Source: Scleroderma bovista (lineage: Eukaryota; Basidiomycota; Agaricomycetes; Boletales; Sclerodermataceae). From it: a stretch of 64,000 bases of DNA. Below, in pieces: positions 11,110 through 22,829 of the stretch. Where the stretch lies: NCBI GenBank assembly GCA_037178675.1, contig JAYMGJ010000086.1:124001-188000 (forward strand). Reading direction: 5' to 3'. A program made the translations under genes and the position numbers. The stretch's first letter is position 1. Each line of letters opens with the position of its first letter. The notes under the pieces were generated by a model, which worked only from the letters and a program-made list of their open reading frames with translations, made no database searches and was not told where the DNA came from.

Positions 11110-12264
11110 ATGGCGAATGGTGCGCACGAATGCTCACGTTTGGCGGGTCATCTGGGCGAGCTCCAGTCCACTGCTGGAAAGGCAGCAGAAATCTCTTTTC
11201 CGATCTTTCGGAGCCCACGGTCATTTATTCCCTTCTCGTTCATACACCCGACGCAAGCTAAGGGAACTACTTTGGAGTTCACTCATGCTCGCGTCTTTGT
11301 CAGGAATGATCATTCGGTTCGACAACCCGATCCCCCGAAAGGAATGGGAAAGACAGCTGTCCTGAAGAATCCACCTGAGCGGCTTCATCCCAGAGGATGG
11401 GGAAAGCGGTGTCGGACTTGGCATCAAGAATCACTGTTTTGTTTAAGCAGGGGCCTCCCTTCAAGCTTCGCGATGACTTGGCACAGGTTACAGCCCCTGC
11501 CGTGGCTATTGTCGGGGGCACGGAGCTACACAGGAGATATGCATCATTGGAATCCGTCGATGGAGGTTACGAATTTCAGCTCAAGCAACGCCAGTGCAGT
11601 TGGTAGGTGGACTCGTCGGGTTTGTTTTCGACAAAGTAGGTGCTGTGTATTTTCATCATTCGATAGGGGAGCCCCGGGTACCTGGACATACAATGTACCG
11701 TACACGCACGTCAGTGGCTGGCACCGGAGGCATTTGAGTCTATATTCAAGGGATGGACACATTTACGTGTATGCTGTCAAGCAGTGGGTATGTTTAATTC
11801 CGGAAATCGGGAAGGTTTGACTCCACAACGTTACCATCACGATTAGATTTTAACAACCCCATTCGCTTGGACTGAACTTTGACCATGACATGTAGAGACC
11901 CGAACTTATTGTTGACCCGTACCTTGGCCATGATGACGGTCAACTGATCATTTCAGTCACCCAACAAACTCCGTGGATAGGTCTGTCACCGCCAGTCAAT
12001 CAACTCCACCACAAGCCACATCGCCGGCGCTGTATATCGTGGGGGATACGCTTGTCCCTTGTCATCGACCCTGCAGGTACGTCCTCGATTGTGCTAACGC
12101 GGCGCCAGACCGGACTCTTCCTTTCCAAGTCCGGACCGTTCGGGACGAATGGAGGTCAATTGGGGATACTCTTCATTCGTCGACAAGAACACACCGTGAT
12201 CAGCTGCACCAGGGATACAGTTGACAACGTTCGGGAATCCCTGAATGATTGTGCACCTTGGTGA
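11110..12264 (+). CDS. Multi-exon protein of unknown function, possibly frame-broken
   Basis: Three blocks read as one protein. Block one (11110 to about 11395) contains the motifs ARVFVRNDHSVRQPDPPKG and MGKTAVL. Block two (about 11390-11620) begins GKAVSDLASRITVLFKQG and has LHRRYASLESVDGGYEF. Its donor GTAGGT at 11621 splices in frame to WTYNVPYTHVSGWHRRHLSL (11667-11788). A further intron (11789-11896) leads to RPELIVDPYLGHDDGQLIIS and a 120-residue open end finishing NDCAPW-stop at 12264. Between blocks one and two the frame shifts within GWGK, where no good intron is visible, so a one-base deletion or an unusual intron must be assumed. I do not recognise the family. Confidence 0.45.
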
Positions 12265-12602
12265 TGGGGGTCATGCCACCCAGTGGTTCCTTATCTGATA
12301 GGGCAGGGAACTATCGTATTTTTATGATTGGTCCTAATAGGATATGGATAGGAACAGTGAGCGTTATGGGTTCTAACCTCTTCACCGGCAATCAAGGAAC
12401 GGGCACTCTGCTTGCTTGAACTGATAGCCATTCCATTGGGAAGCAAGCGAGACTCATATCAAGAGCATAATATCATGGTAACATAGCACCATACAACCTA
12501 TAGTTAAAATGAGTGAAGTCTTTGATTTCACTGGGGACAGGAGAAGTAGGCGAAATCCACTGGTCTAGTTGTCGGGTATTAGCCGAAGTGATGATGCAAA
12601 GA
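12265..12602. other. Convergent intergenic region
   Basis: Lies between the stop of the unknown gene (+) and the stop of the transaldolase-like gene (-). It presumably holds two 3' ends. Nothing else seen. Confidence 0.6.
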
Positions 12603-14710
12603 TCAGAAATAATCCACCCCTTCGATCATCTTTGTCGTCGTATCGTGAACTGGCGAGGAGGCCAATGTACGGCTAACTCGCGACTTCTCGCCATCACCAT
12701 CAACGACCCGAGAAGACGAAGACGAGCTCCTTGACCGTCCTCTTCTTGACTTCTTTCTTCCATCGCCATCACCGCTCATGACCGGCGCCTTTCTTCGACT
12801 CAGATAGATCGTCCTCAGATCCACTGTCATCACTTCCACATGGGATCTCACCTCCTCCCTCACAACGCTTTCAATCTCCCTCATTAGCGCACTCATCTGG
12901 CCCAGCCGGACATACAACACCGCAGACACGAGGCTCCGCTGGTCTGCAGGCAGAAGCGACAGGAAAAATCCCCGTTTCGATTTCAGATACTGCGTGGGGT
13001 ACGGGGCAGCTCGAGCGGACTGGGTGCTTCGTGACGCGTCATCTGCACGGGGGAACCACGTCACAAGTGTATGCATTGGAATCTGGTCAAGTTGTTGCTG
13101 GGTTAGCGCCGCAGCGCCGATGCCACTTAGTTGCTTTAGTTCTGTCCACTGTAGCCGGCAAATGAGGTCGAACAAAACATGATCTCGACAAGGAATATTT
13201 GGGTTCACATACACTTCGGACGTCGGCGGCCATAAGGGTCGTGTTTAGCTTGTGTTGGAGGATATACGATGCACAGGTCTGAACCGTTTCCATCCCAAGG
13301 TGATCGGGCGTTATTTGAGCTGCGAGTTTTCGCTGTTTTTCATACCACTCTAGGATCTAGGACAACCATTTGTTAGTTTAGTATGGGAGTGTAAGAGATG
13401 TGATAGTAAAAAAACCACCTTCCCAACGCTCATCGTGATCATCTTCGCACCTGCCTCGATACATGCAGACGCATGTAAGAGACAGGACACAAGCGACAAA
13501 TTCGTCTGTATCGAGTGCTGATGCGTGAGCACCGCCGCGGCACGCATTCCTTCTTCAGTCGCAGGTAACTACAACAATGAATGAGATGCCATGATATCAG
13601 CAAACGAATTGCACAGGCCGAGTTGGGAATTGCATTGGGGAACTAACCGTCACAATGAGTCTCCACCGCCTAATGTTCGCCTCATCGAACAACGCAATCA
13701 AGGTCCGGGCCTTGTTGATCATCGCCTCGGTGCTCGCATGCAGCCTGGGATCGATAAACACGACCACAGGCCCGGGGCAGAGGTCGAGAAGCGCGAGACT
13801 GAGCTCTACGAACTATTCGACGCGAAAATGCATATGCGCGCACCAGTACGCATAGCAACCACATTATTGAATATCGAATCGCCATAGTCATGGATGGCGC
13901 CACCACCACCACGGAGCATGATTTAACAGAAGAACAAAGTAGCGGGGAGGGCATCCAAACGGGGACCGAACACCATTTGCCGGGCGCCAGAAAGAAGCGA
14001 GTTAGGGGGGGTGAATGAATAACATCGCATTTAACTGTTTATGGCACGGAGTCACTCACAAATTGGTCCATCGTCGCGTCTAACAGCGCATCTTCGCGCT
14101 CTGGATCGTTGCCACATCCTTGGATGGATCTGCCCCGTTTGCAACTAGCGCAAAGGACGTACTAATCAGCGCCGCATTCAGACACAGACAGGATTGCAAA
14201 TTGTGAAGATAAGATAGCAGGAGCATGACAGACGGGGGTGCATTGAGAATGATTCGGACCTACATACCTATTTTGCTCGACGACCTTCTTCGCCGCAACC
14301 CAGGCGTGATAGCGGATGTTGTCTGTGCGGATTTGGGCCGCTATATTTTCGGGGGTGAGGAGGCATCCCCAGAACTGATGGAACGCCACGGCTAGAATGT
14401 GTCAAAAAATGGCAATATATCAGCGCTGGCCAAGTTCAAATTAGGATCCCGCCATGACAAAGGCCGCGGCCACGGAAGAATAACCGGGGCATAGAGAGGG
14501 AAGGGCGATGCGGTATAGGCATAACCAAAAACCGTAACATGGCGAGGAACAAACTTGAAGTACTCACTCTCGAGGTCGACCGTATCCGCATAGATGGGCA
14601 CGTCGCCCGAATGCACTACACGGGATTCGTCAGATCTTCCATGGCTTATTCAGACCAGTACTACCCCCGCTGTTTGTACCTTCTGAACCGCTCTCTGGGT
14701 TGAACAGCAT
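12603..14710 (-). CDS. Divergent transaldolase-like protein with altered active site
   Basis: The minus-strand exons follow transaldolase order. The start at 14710 (MLFNPESGSE) leads into IYADTVDL, equivalent to the VADTGDI strand. Next come an exon with LLTPENIAAQI, a short exon ending DALLDATMDQF (14060), FIDPRLHASTEAMINKARTL (about 13720), RLIVT-LPATEEGM across an intron, NLSLVSCLLHASACIEAGAK, MSVGKILEWYEKQ, and GMETVQTCASYILQ. A GTATGT intron (13149-13212) joins VRS to WTELKQLSGIGAAAL. In classical transaldolases the Schiff-base Lys precedes the LAST/IPAT motif; here that position is Thr, and the catalytic Glu and Asn positions also appear replaced, while Asp of ADT is kept. A Ser/Arg/Lys-rich tail of about 60 residues ends at 12603. 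Catalysis is doubtful. Confidence 0.75.
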
Positions 14711-17487
14711 CTGTCTGAGCTGATACCCCCTGGAGACAGGGAACGTTCCCGAGGAGATCCGTGCCCTAGTGCGGTGGGCTGCGATAGGCGCGTCTACAGT
14801 AGGCAGTTCGGTGCAAGGCATCTCGGGCTTTTGCTGTGCAGTGCGCAAAATTTTAATTGCAAAATGTCAGGGGTGTGTAGGTATTGATGTGGAGATCGAT
14901 AGCTAGGCTGAGGGTTCGTATGAAATGCATCACGGCGAGCGGTGCCCCGCGTTCTTGTACTGCGAAATCTCGTGCAGTGGAACGCAAGCCACTCGACCAA
15001 GTGGCAAGTGGCTCATTGTCATCGTGCCACTCAGTGGAAGAGGACAATGGAATTGGTGGACACTGGCCATCCAACAATGAGCGTCCATTGCAGCAAAATG
15101 GCTATGTGCACGGACCAGACTGTGGCGCGATCACTGTTTCGACATCGAGATCAGCATCATGATTTGCTAAGGACGATCAATGAACAGCGGGAGACCCACC
15201 CCCACTCACCGTTCAAACGTCACTGGTTCGTAACAAATTACATAGTAACAGAGTAACGCAACTGGCCCTTGCGCAGTAGGACATTTACGCGTTAATAGCA
15301 ATCAGTCATTGGGCGGGAGCGCTAGCCTCCGAGAATACCGCTCTCACGTCCCCTCGACCCGCAGCTTAAGCCAGGCACGTTCTTCATTTAGCCAAAAGTA
15401 CGTCTTGCAGCGATCATGGGTCTCGAGGGGTCGATATTTTTTTCCAATCGTTGTGGGGCGGGTTACACATTTAGGCCGTGAAACTACCGGGCCCACCAGT
15501 AAAACCGTGATCAGTGAGCCTCACTGGTTGAACATTATGCAGCGGGGAGGAGGGGGGCAACTTCCATTCTCGCCCGATGCCACATCCCAAGCCGTGGAAT
15601 GTCTCTTCAAAGTCAAATTGGACTCTTGGCAAGGGGGAGGTGCAAGCAAAGAGGTCGCCGCCTTCGGAATGCAATCACTTATGCCGAAAACTGACAGACC
15701 CTAGTTTTTTTTTTTCACTGGTCCGAAAGTGAGTCCGGTCACCACGGCGGTCGAAAGCCCACTTAGACGGCCCTGAGACTACTCTTTTGTTGGTTCCATG
15801 AGCAGTGCTCTTCTAAAATGCTTTATGCGGTCCGACCCGGGGCGTTTAAGGGGCGTCCGTGGAAGAAGGTGATGGTGTTCGAAAACCCGTCAGGGACTAG
15901 TAGAAAGTCTTTGTCAGTTATGCAGGAATCGGGGAACCGGTCCGATGTGATGCATGAGAGAGAGCGGGTAGGGGGGCCGGCGGGGGGAATGCAGCATCCT
16001 GGTGTACGAGAGAAACAGCAAGGACGAAGTGGGATCATCCATCGGATCCATTCTTCATTGTGAGTAGTCCCCTGGGTTCCCCGGCACGCAGAAATCAATA
16101 CTAGAACTTCAGAAGCAGCAGACACACTGAGCGTAACGTTCAAACGTTCACGATTCCCATGACCCGGATCGAGGGGGCAGATCCAGAAGGAAGTTTTGAC
16201 GAGAGGGGGGTATGGATTAGAAGAACCAAAGAAACCCACTAGCGCGCCTTAAACGCCACATGCAATGGTAGCCTTGGTGCAGTCGATATAGTGTGAGGGC
16301 TGCACCCTGGAAACACTGATTTCATTGAAATATGACCACCGGGTGCAACGCACAATGCAATGCGTACGCCCCTTCCATTCCATGAGTGCTGCGGAGTCGA
16401 TAGTAGGTGGCAGGACCGGTGGTTCGTTTTGCCCCTCGCCCCACTCTCAACCACGGCGAGATCGTTTGCCGGCGAGCTCCAGTGAGACCGAGGTGGTGGT
16501 CCATCCCAAGTACACAAGTGACAAGTCCAGGAAAGAAGGGTACCATTCGTAGTTTGGACAGGAAACCAACTTGTGGCGGAGAATGGGCCCTGCATTGCAC
16601 GGTGCAGCACGATCCATGCGGCAAACGGGAACCCCCAAAGTGTGGCCTGGCATCACCCACCGTGGTGCATCACGGGTGATGCGGTCTTCGACTCTTCGAG
16701 CGAGAGAGCGGGGGCGAGCAAAGGCGTAGCGGAAGGTCGGCTGGTTCCGTCCGCGGCTTCCATCAGAACATTCCTCTCAAAACAGATTGCAAAATGACCC
16801 TACTAATGCATCGTAGTCGATCCCATCTTGTTCGGGGACGTCAATATGTCAGTTTTTCACCGCACTTTGGCAACTGCAACGATCCATCAAGGCTTGATGC
16901 GATGCAGAGCTCGTCGTAACGCCGCCATCATGGCTCGGCGAGCCATGTTTCGCTGAGTCCAACAACGGGCTGACAGCGGTGGCAGAGTCGAACCCGGGAT
17001 ACGTAAGTCATATTCGCTCAGATCTTCTCGAGGAAAAGGCAAAGTTATATATTCGTTTCTGTCGCCGCCCCCTGCCGCAAAAAAAAAATTCATCGCCCCA
17101 TCAAATCGTGATCGAAGACGTGCGAAGAATGATCGTGAGCGGTTTCGTCACTGGTCCGACATTCGAACTGCCATCCGCTGTATGTCCGTTGTAAAGAGGC
17201 AAGGTATATACAGAATTATACGGAGTACGTGCGAGCTGCGTATTATACATGCATGTCCTGCACAAAACTTTGTACATTTGGTGGAAAGGAAGGACAATAA
17301 AAAAAACTATTATGCCGTGAACTAGAATGCGTTGGAAGGGAGCTCTAAATAAAAAAGAATTGCGAGAGCGAATTCGAGGTGCAACGATAGCAAAATAAAC
17401 TGGGTATACTCTACACTGTTGAGCCTGGCACAGAAAGGGACAGCAAATCAAGAAAAAGGAGCGGGAGTCCGAGTCCATGGATGACGT
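14711..17487. other. Long intergenic region, no gene seen
   Basis: About 2.8 kb upstream of the transaldolase-like gene and downstream of the bZIP gene. The open frames overlap on both strands, are low in complexity and carry no family motif. A run of T (15703-15714) and several G-rich runs occur. A tRNA B-box-like motif near 16985 was examined and rejected. Confidence 0.55.
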
Positions 17488-18648
17488 TCAGCGATGCACC
17501 TGCGCCCGCTCAGCAGAGTAGGAATGCCAGCTGTCCATGTCGCCCGTCTCGGACACGGTTTGTGCAAACGGAGGGAGTGTGTTGGATGTATGGTAATGGT
17601 TTGGCTGGCCATTGTGGTTACTGTGGTGCCCGTGGGGGTGGTGGTGGTTGTTTGAGGACTGACGCATGCATGCGTCAATAACGTGTCCTGATGACAGCAT
17701 CTTTTGCACCACTTACGCCGTAATGATCGTCCTCCACTTTGACCGACCCGTAATGACTGGCGTGATAATTATTGGGGAGGGGGTGCGTCAGCGAGCTAGG
17801 CCGACTGTTGGCGGGCGAATGCGAATGATTCATTTGGGCAGGCTGCTGGTAGGGGAGAAAATGTGTCAATGGTGGATTCCAAGGGTCTTGAGGAGGTGAA
17901 GCAGAAGGAAATGGCACTCGCCGAAAAGGGAGGACTGGAGGTCGAACTGGATCCGGAGGGGGTGTTGGGCATTTGGTGGTGGAAGGCGGGGGCATGCAAA
18001 TTAAATAAGGCAGAGCTGTTGCTGGACACGCCGTGGCCAGAGGACGAGTTGTGGGAAGGAACGTTGTTGTACGGATGCGAAAGCGGCTGGGGGATGGTCA
18101 GTGGCGGAGGCCGTGTGAGGGGATCAGGATGGGATGCATCTGGACCCTAGGCTCGCGTCAATGGCGTTGTCGCACCAAGGGGAAAGCGACGTACCATGTA
18201 GAGGTCGTCCATTTTGCGCTTCTTGTTGAAATCGCGGTCGCAGGGACGTGTGTCGTGAAAGGAGGTGAGGGAGTGCCTGCGGTATTCGGTGGAGAGGTGG
18301 TGTCTGTGGTCGGACTCTGTGAGGAGACGTCGCATCTCCTCGTTTTCTTTCAGGAGACGGCTGTTCTCCTGTTCGAGCTCGCGAATCTTGACAAGGGGAG
18401 GGGGGAGCGCGGCGACCTGGTCGGGGGTGAAGCCCAAGGCCGTCTGGAGTTTTGTGACGGTCTGTTCGAGCTGGAGAACACGTGTGAGGGGGGGGAGCGG
18501 GTGTGTGGAGCAAACGCACCTGTTCGATGTAGGCTTTTCGCTTTGCACGATGGCGAGCTTGTGCTTTTGCATTACGGCTGCGCTCTGGACGATCGGACTG
18601 CTGTGACGCGACGGTGGACTCGCTGCTTGGGTGAGCCATCGAGGACAT
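17488..18648 (-). CDS. bZIP transcription factor
   Basis: The start at 18648 gives MSSMAHPSSE, then the basic region RNAKAQARHRAKRKAYIEQ, a bZIP signature of the N-x2-AQ-x-RHR class. A 49-nt intron (18471-18519) joins it to LEQTVTKLQTALG and the heptads ending IRELEQENSRLLKENEEMRRLL. A second intron is 18147-18194 (after DLYM). The remainder is Pro/Ser/His-rich, with SHYGSVKVEDDHYG near the end. A third intron (17659-17716) leads to the last exon, rich in His/Asn, ending at 17488. Between about 17860 and 18030 the frame that reads best changes without an obvious intron, so that part of the model is uncertain. Expected to bind DNA as a dimer at TGACG-type sites. Confidence 0.85.
17660..17677. 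promoter_or_regulatory. Perfect 18-bp palindrome with two TGACG half-sites
   Basis: The sequence TGACGCATGCATGCGTCA is its own reverse complement. It lies inside the last intron of the bZIP gene and overlaps the 3' splice site. TGACG is the classical half-site of CREB/ATF-type bZIP proteins, so this could be a binding site for the factor encoded here; that is inference. Confidence 0.5.
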
Positions 18649-21600
18649 GTAACGTTATCACGTAACAGAGACAGAGAGGACGAGTGGTCGGGGGTTGAAA
18701 AAAAAAAGAAAGCGAGGGGGAGAGTTATTATAGTTCAAGGCAGTAATAGCGACCAAAGAGAGAGACAGCAGACGCGCATGCGAGCAGGCTATCCCATATA
18801 CGAACGAGCCTCGGATTCCGATATTATTCGGGTTGTCAGTGTCAGAGCCATCGACCCTGCAGATGGCAAAAAAACCCTGCTGGATGCAGTTATCTCCCAG
18901 ATCGCGTTCGAATTCGCGAAGTCATCGCATTCCCTATAGAACAACCAGGCTGTCGGATGGCAAACGGCTGGTCAGTGATACTCGCACCTCTTCACAGACA
19001 ACGCGGCAACTTGCGACGTTGTGCCTCTGTGTACCTTTGTTGATCCCCGATCAAGAATTTATTTTATTTTACTTCCGCATCCAAATCGAGCTCAGCGAGT
19101 GCGACGGCCACAGCGAGAGAGAGCGTCGGCGCGGGCGACTTCCAGTTCCTCGCTATGACCCGCCCCATTGGAAAGCGGGCCCTTTCGAGATCCGCATCCT
19201 TCTTATCGTGAATTTAGAGTTGCACGGTCCCCGTCGTTCGCAGGACAGCCAGAAAAAAAATGCGCGATTCTGGCGTGGTGACTTCGGAACCCGCCGGGGT
19301 CCGACAGTTCCGTGGCTGCCGGGCCAGGTTTATCTTGAGTCCTCTGCACGTCTCTGATCCATTTTGCCGCATCATTCATCCTATCAAGCTGGCCAGGATC
19401 ACAATGCACACCTTATTCTCCCCATCCTCCGTCTCCCATCACTCCACATCTCCGGCTGTCAAACACAATTCAATTCCTTATACCCCATATAACATCCTTT
19501 TGCTATTTATGCTCCCCAGCCCTTCTCACGCAGGGCTGTGCGTCTGCAATCGCTCAATCGAGCCATACGGTTCCCGTCGATTGGCCTGAGCGCAGTTTCC
19601 CTTTGACTTTTCGTCCCATTTGCCCGCTACTTTGACAGGATCGTTGATGCAAAAGATAACATTCACGCTGAAACGTTTTTCGTCTTCACCGCCCGTCCCA
19701 ACCCGGAGCTTAGGGGATGTATCCCCGTACTGCATAAATGAACACTGGGTGCTCCAGCGACAGCCCCCATCCAAGTCCCTCGCAACAACAACAACGTTCC
19801 TGTCCAACGCTATCAGCAACCACACTCGACAAGGAAAGGTCTCAGATCAGCCTTGGTCATTGTCCGTCGTCAACGCACTTGTTCCCACTTTCATCCAAGG
19901 TGCCGAAACACCCGGCGCGGGCCTTCCTGTCAAACCAAGTGAATTTCCGGTGCTTCCGATTTGAACCTGTCCACCATCTCGCCCAGATCAGTGGAGCTGC
20001 GTCGTGCGCCGCAGGCCTTCGTGGCGGTACACACTCCACACACAGGTACGTGGGTACAAGCATGCACACCCGAAGCGCACCCGCTGCCTGCATGTTTGCC
20101 ACACTTCCTCAGCGACTCGTTATCTAGACGTGCAAAACCGTGTATCCGCGACCAGCGCTCGCTGTCATTGTCTCAACTTGAGCGGTATACACATATATAG
20201 CCACTACTAGATACGATCAAAGTAGCTGCTCCTTTTTTGTTCCCATTCCGGGCTCTCGATGCCACCCGAGCCGACGATCTGCATTGTACGTTATCAGCCC
20301 TACGTTTCCTGCTTCCTTATACCCGAATCTCCGTCTCGCTTCACCCGCAGTCCAAACACACCTCTGTTCATCGTACACCTCCTGCTTTTCCTATCGCCCT
20401 CTTCCTGCCCGGGCGCCAATATCAGGGGACGAGCGGTGAACTCGATGGACCCGAGATCCCAATATATCCACTTTTGGGATATCTGCCAGGCCTCGTGGAT
20501 TGCTCAAGGCAAATGTATTAGGCATCCGCGCATGTTCGCCACTATCATTTATAATCTAACCGAAGATAAAGGGGCCACACACAATGGGGGGGAGACGACT
20601 TCCTGGCCTCTCAGGAAGAGAGCTCGGACGTCGTGACTGGGCTCCTTTCGACTCCGGCTGACAGTCACTATCTGAACAGAGCTGCCTCTCCCCAAGTCCT
20701 GCTTCGACTTCATGATGTGAAGTAATCGGAACCAAGGTAAAATATGCACAGGCGAAATGAAATACAGTATGCGCTAATGGGTAACGAGAACCATAATGAT
20801 TGGATCTCGTGTATGTACAGCCCATCAAATGAAAAACTACCGAGACTACGTATTGCGTACGACCAGGCCATCTGTTACCCCTGGTGGTGCTACCAAGCCT
20901 CCGTTCGCCCACTGTGAAATGCCAAGTGAGAGTGCGTGCCTGCTTGATATGAATGGGGGAGTCCAGCTGACTAGTACCCCAACGCCAACGCCCTTGTTTG
21001 CGAGATGAGTCCCGAGTCAGTGTTACCTTTGTTATTGCATATTCCACAGAAAGCACAAGGATCCGAGATAAACCCAATGCGAGCAGTCGTCCAACGCCCA
21101 CCCACCCACCACTGATGCAACGTGGTCACCGTGCATGGCCGCATTAGTAGATTCGAATTGATGCCTCCGATCAAGTTTGAGCCGTCGAGAAGAGTCGGTT
21201 TCAGAAACAAGGTGCCAAGAATGCACGGTCACCGCCTTGTGTCAACAGGCCCTTTTGTCCTGTTCAGCGCATCCTTGGCAGGATTACGGTCTTCGAACAA
21301 GAACAAATCAACCTATCGAACCTTGCCCGTGCCACCCCACCAGAAGAAGCCTTCGGACCCATTGAATGACGACCCATTGGATTTTCAACTTTGTATGACG
21401 TGTGCGTCTCCTCAGTCACATCTGAACGATTGCCGCCCATATGGCCGCTGCCAACCAACTCGAGAGTTGGGGGAGTCCCTGCATGATGGACCACGGCGGC
21501 CCGATGCATTTGATAGGTACCCCCTACCTGTCGCGCGGGGAGTCAACAATGTACATACGCACCTTGGTGGCAGCTGGCAGGTGGAGGGAAAATCCGCTAT

Positions 21601-22829
21601 CCTCGTTTGTGCTCCTCTCTCTCGACTGCGCACGTGAGACCCAATCCTCTGAGAAAAAGGGGCCGTGCTGTGCAATACTGCAAAGACCCCGTCGTATCAC
21701 ATGCCCGGCCCGCTCCAGATATGACTCTGTTGTGTCTGTGACGGCGTACTAGAACTATACCGTATATACCACAACTGGGTGCAGCAGCTGACATGCTTGC
21801 TACCAGAAGCCCGTATTTTAAAAAAGTGTCTGGCGGAACGCCGGTCCCGTGTTGCTTTTCTGAGGTGGCGCACAGAGTCATCCCCCCCCCCCAGTTGCGT
21901 GCATTCCCTATCAAACACGTCCATCATGGGCCAATGGGAATGACTGCCGCTTTGACAGCTGGGGACGTCTTCCCCGCTCGGTTTACACTGGAGCGACGAG
22001 CCCAACGAGTTCATTGGAAATGCGTGGGGGGTGAGAAAAGATTTTTGGAGCCTTTAATTGTTGTTTATCGGCGTGTCAGAGTACGAAGGACGACAGATCC
22101 GAAACAATGTTCCAAAATGTCCTGCTCCCGCTTTTGGCTTCCCCTTTTTATTCCCTCCGGAGATGCGCGGCAAAATTGGTCCAAGTGCGACCTTGGGAAG
22201 CGAAGAACGGAACGAGCGAAGGCCCATGATCCCAGGCTCGCGAAGTCCCATAAAGCCATATTTGTACATAGGGCGCTATGGATCCCAGCTTGAGCTCAGA
22301 GCAGTAAGAAAAAATTCTTTAGCCCAATGTGAGGCGATAACTCGGATGATGCAAGTAGCGTCGCAGAAAATGCGTATTGTCCGCAATGACATGCATGCAC
22401 CTTGTCAGAGACTATAGTCAAGTCTGGACGGAACTGATCGAACTATGTCGATCATAACCCGCCGTCAGGGGTAGTAGAACGAAACCGGTTATACGGAAGA
22501 ACACTTCTATCGTGAGTCAGGTTTCCCCAGATAACAGCATGAATTGAATTGTGAAGCACCCATAATACATTGCCGACATGATCGGTTGTCACCCCCCCGA
22601 TACAGTCAGACCTGAGACAGCACCGGTCTTCGCAGCACCCTGGCAGAAAAGTCTAGACATCAAATGTCACTGCAAGGATCAGAAAGGGACTTCCTGGGCA
22701 GCGGGGATAATCACGACCCTGATGATAGCATCTATCAAAACTAGCATTACACCGACAAAAGTCCATATACAAACATGCAATAAATCAGAGGGCATGAATA
22801 CATAGTAGTTACCCACACCGACCTCTGGC
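18649..22829. promoter_or_regulatory. 4.2-kb gap upstream of the bZIP gene
   Basis: The longest gene-free stretch in the window. It lies upstream of the bZIP start and downstream of the TOF1 stop. Many short overlapping frames exist, none with a recognisable family or clean splicing. A long leader or promoter for the bZIP gene is the simplest reading. CpG is present throughout, unlike the transposon relics at 37.8 and 61 kb. Confidence 0.4.

Noticed and set aside
16970..17000. tRNA gene on the minus strand (GGGTTCGACTCT resembles a B box)
   Set aside because: The T-stem does not pair and no A box lies at the right distance, so no cloverleaf can be drawn.
19620..20640. Several overlapping open frames of 80-130 residues
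   Set aside because: They overlap in different frames, have random-looking composition and no consistent splice sites.
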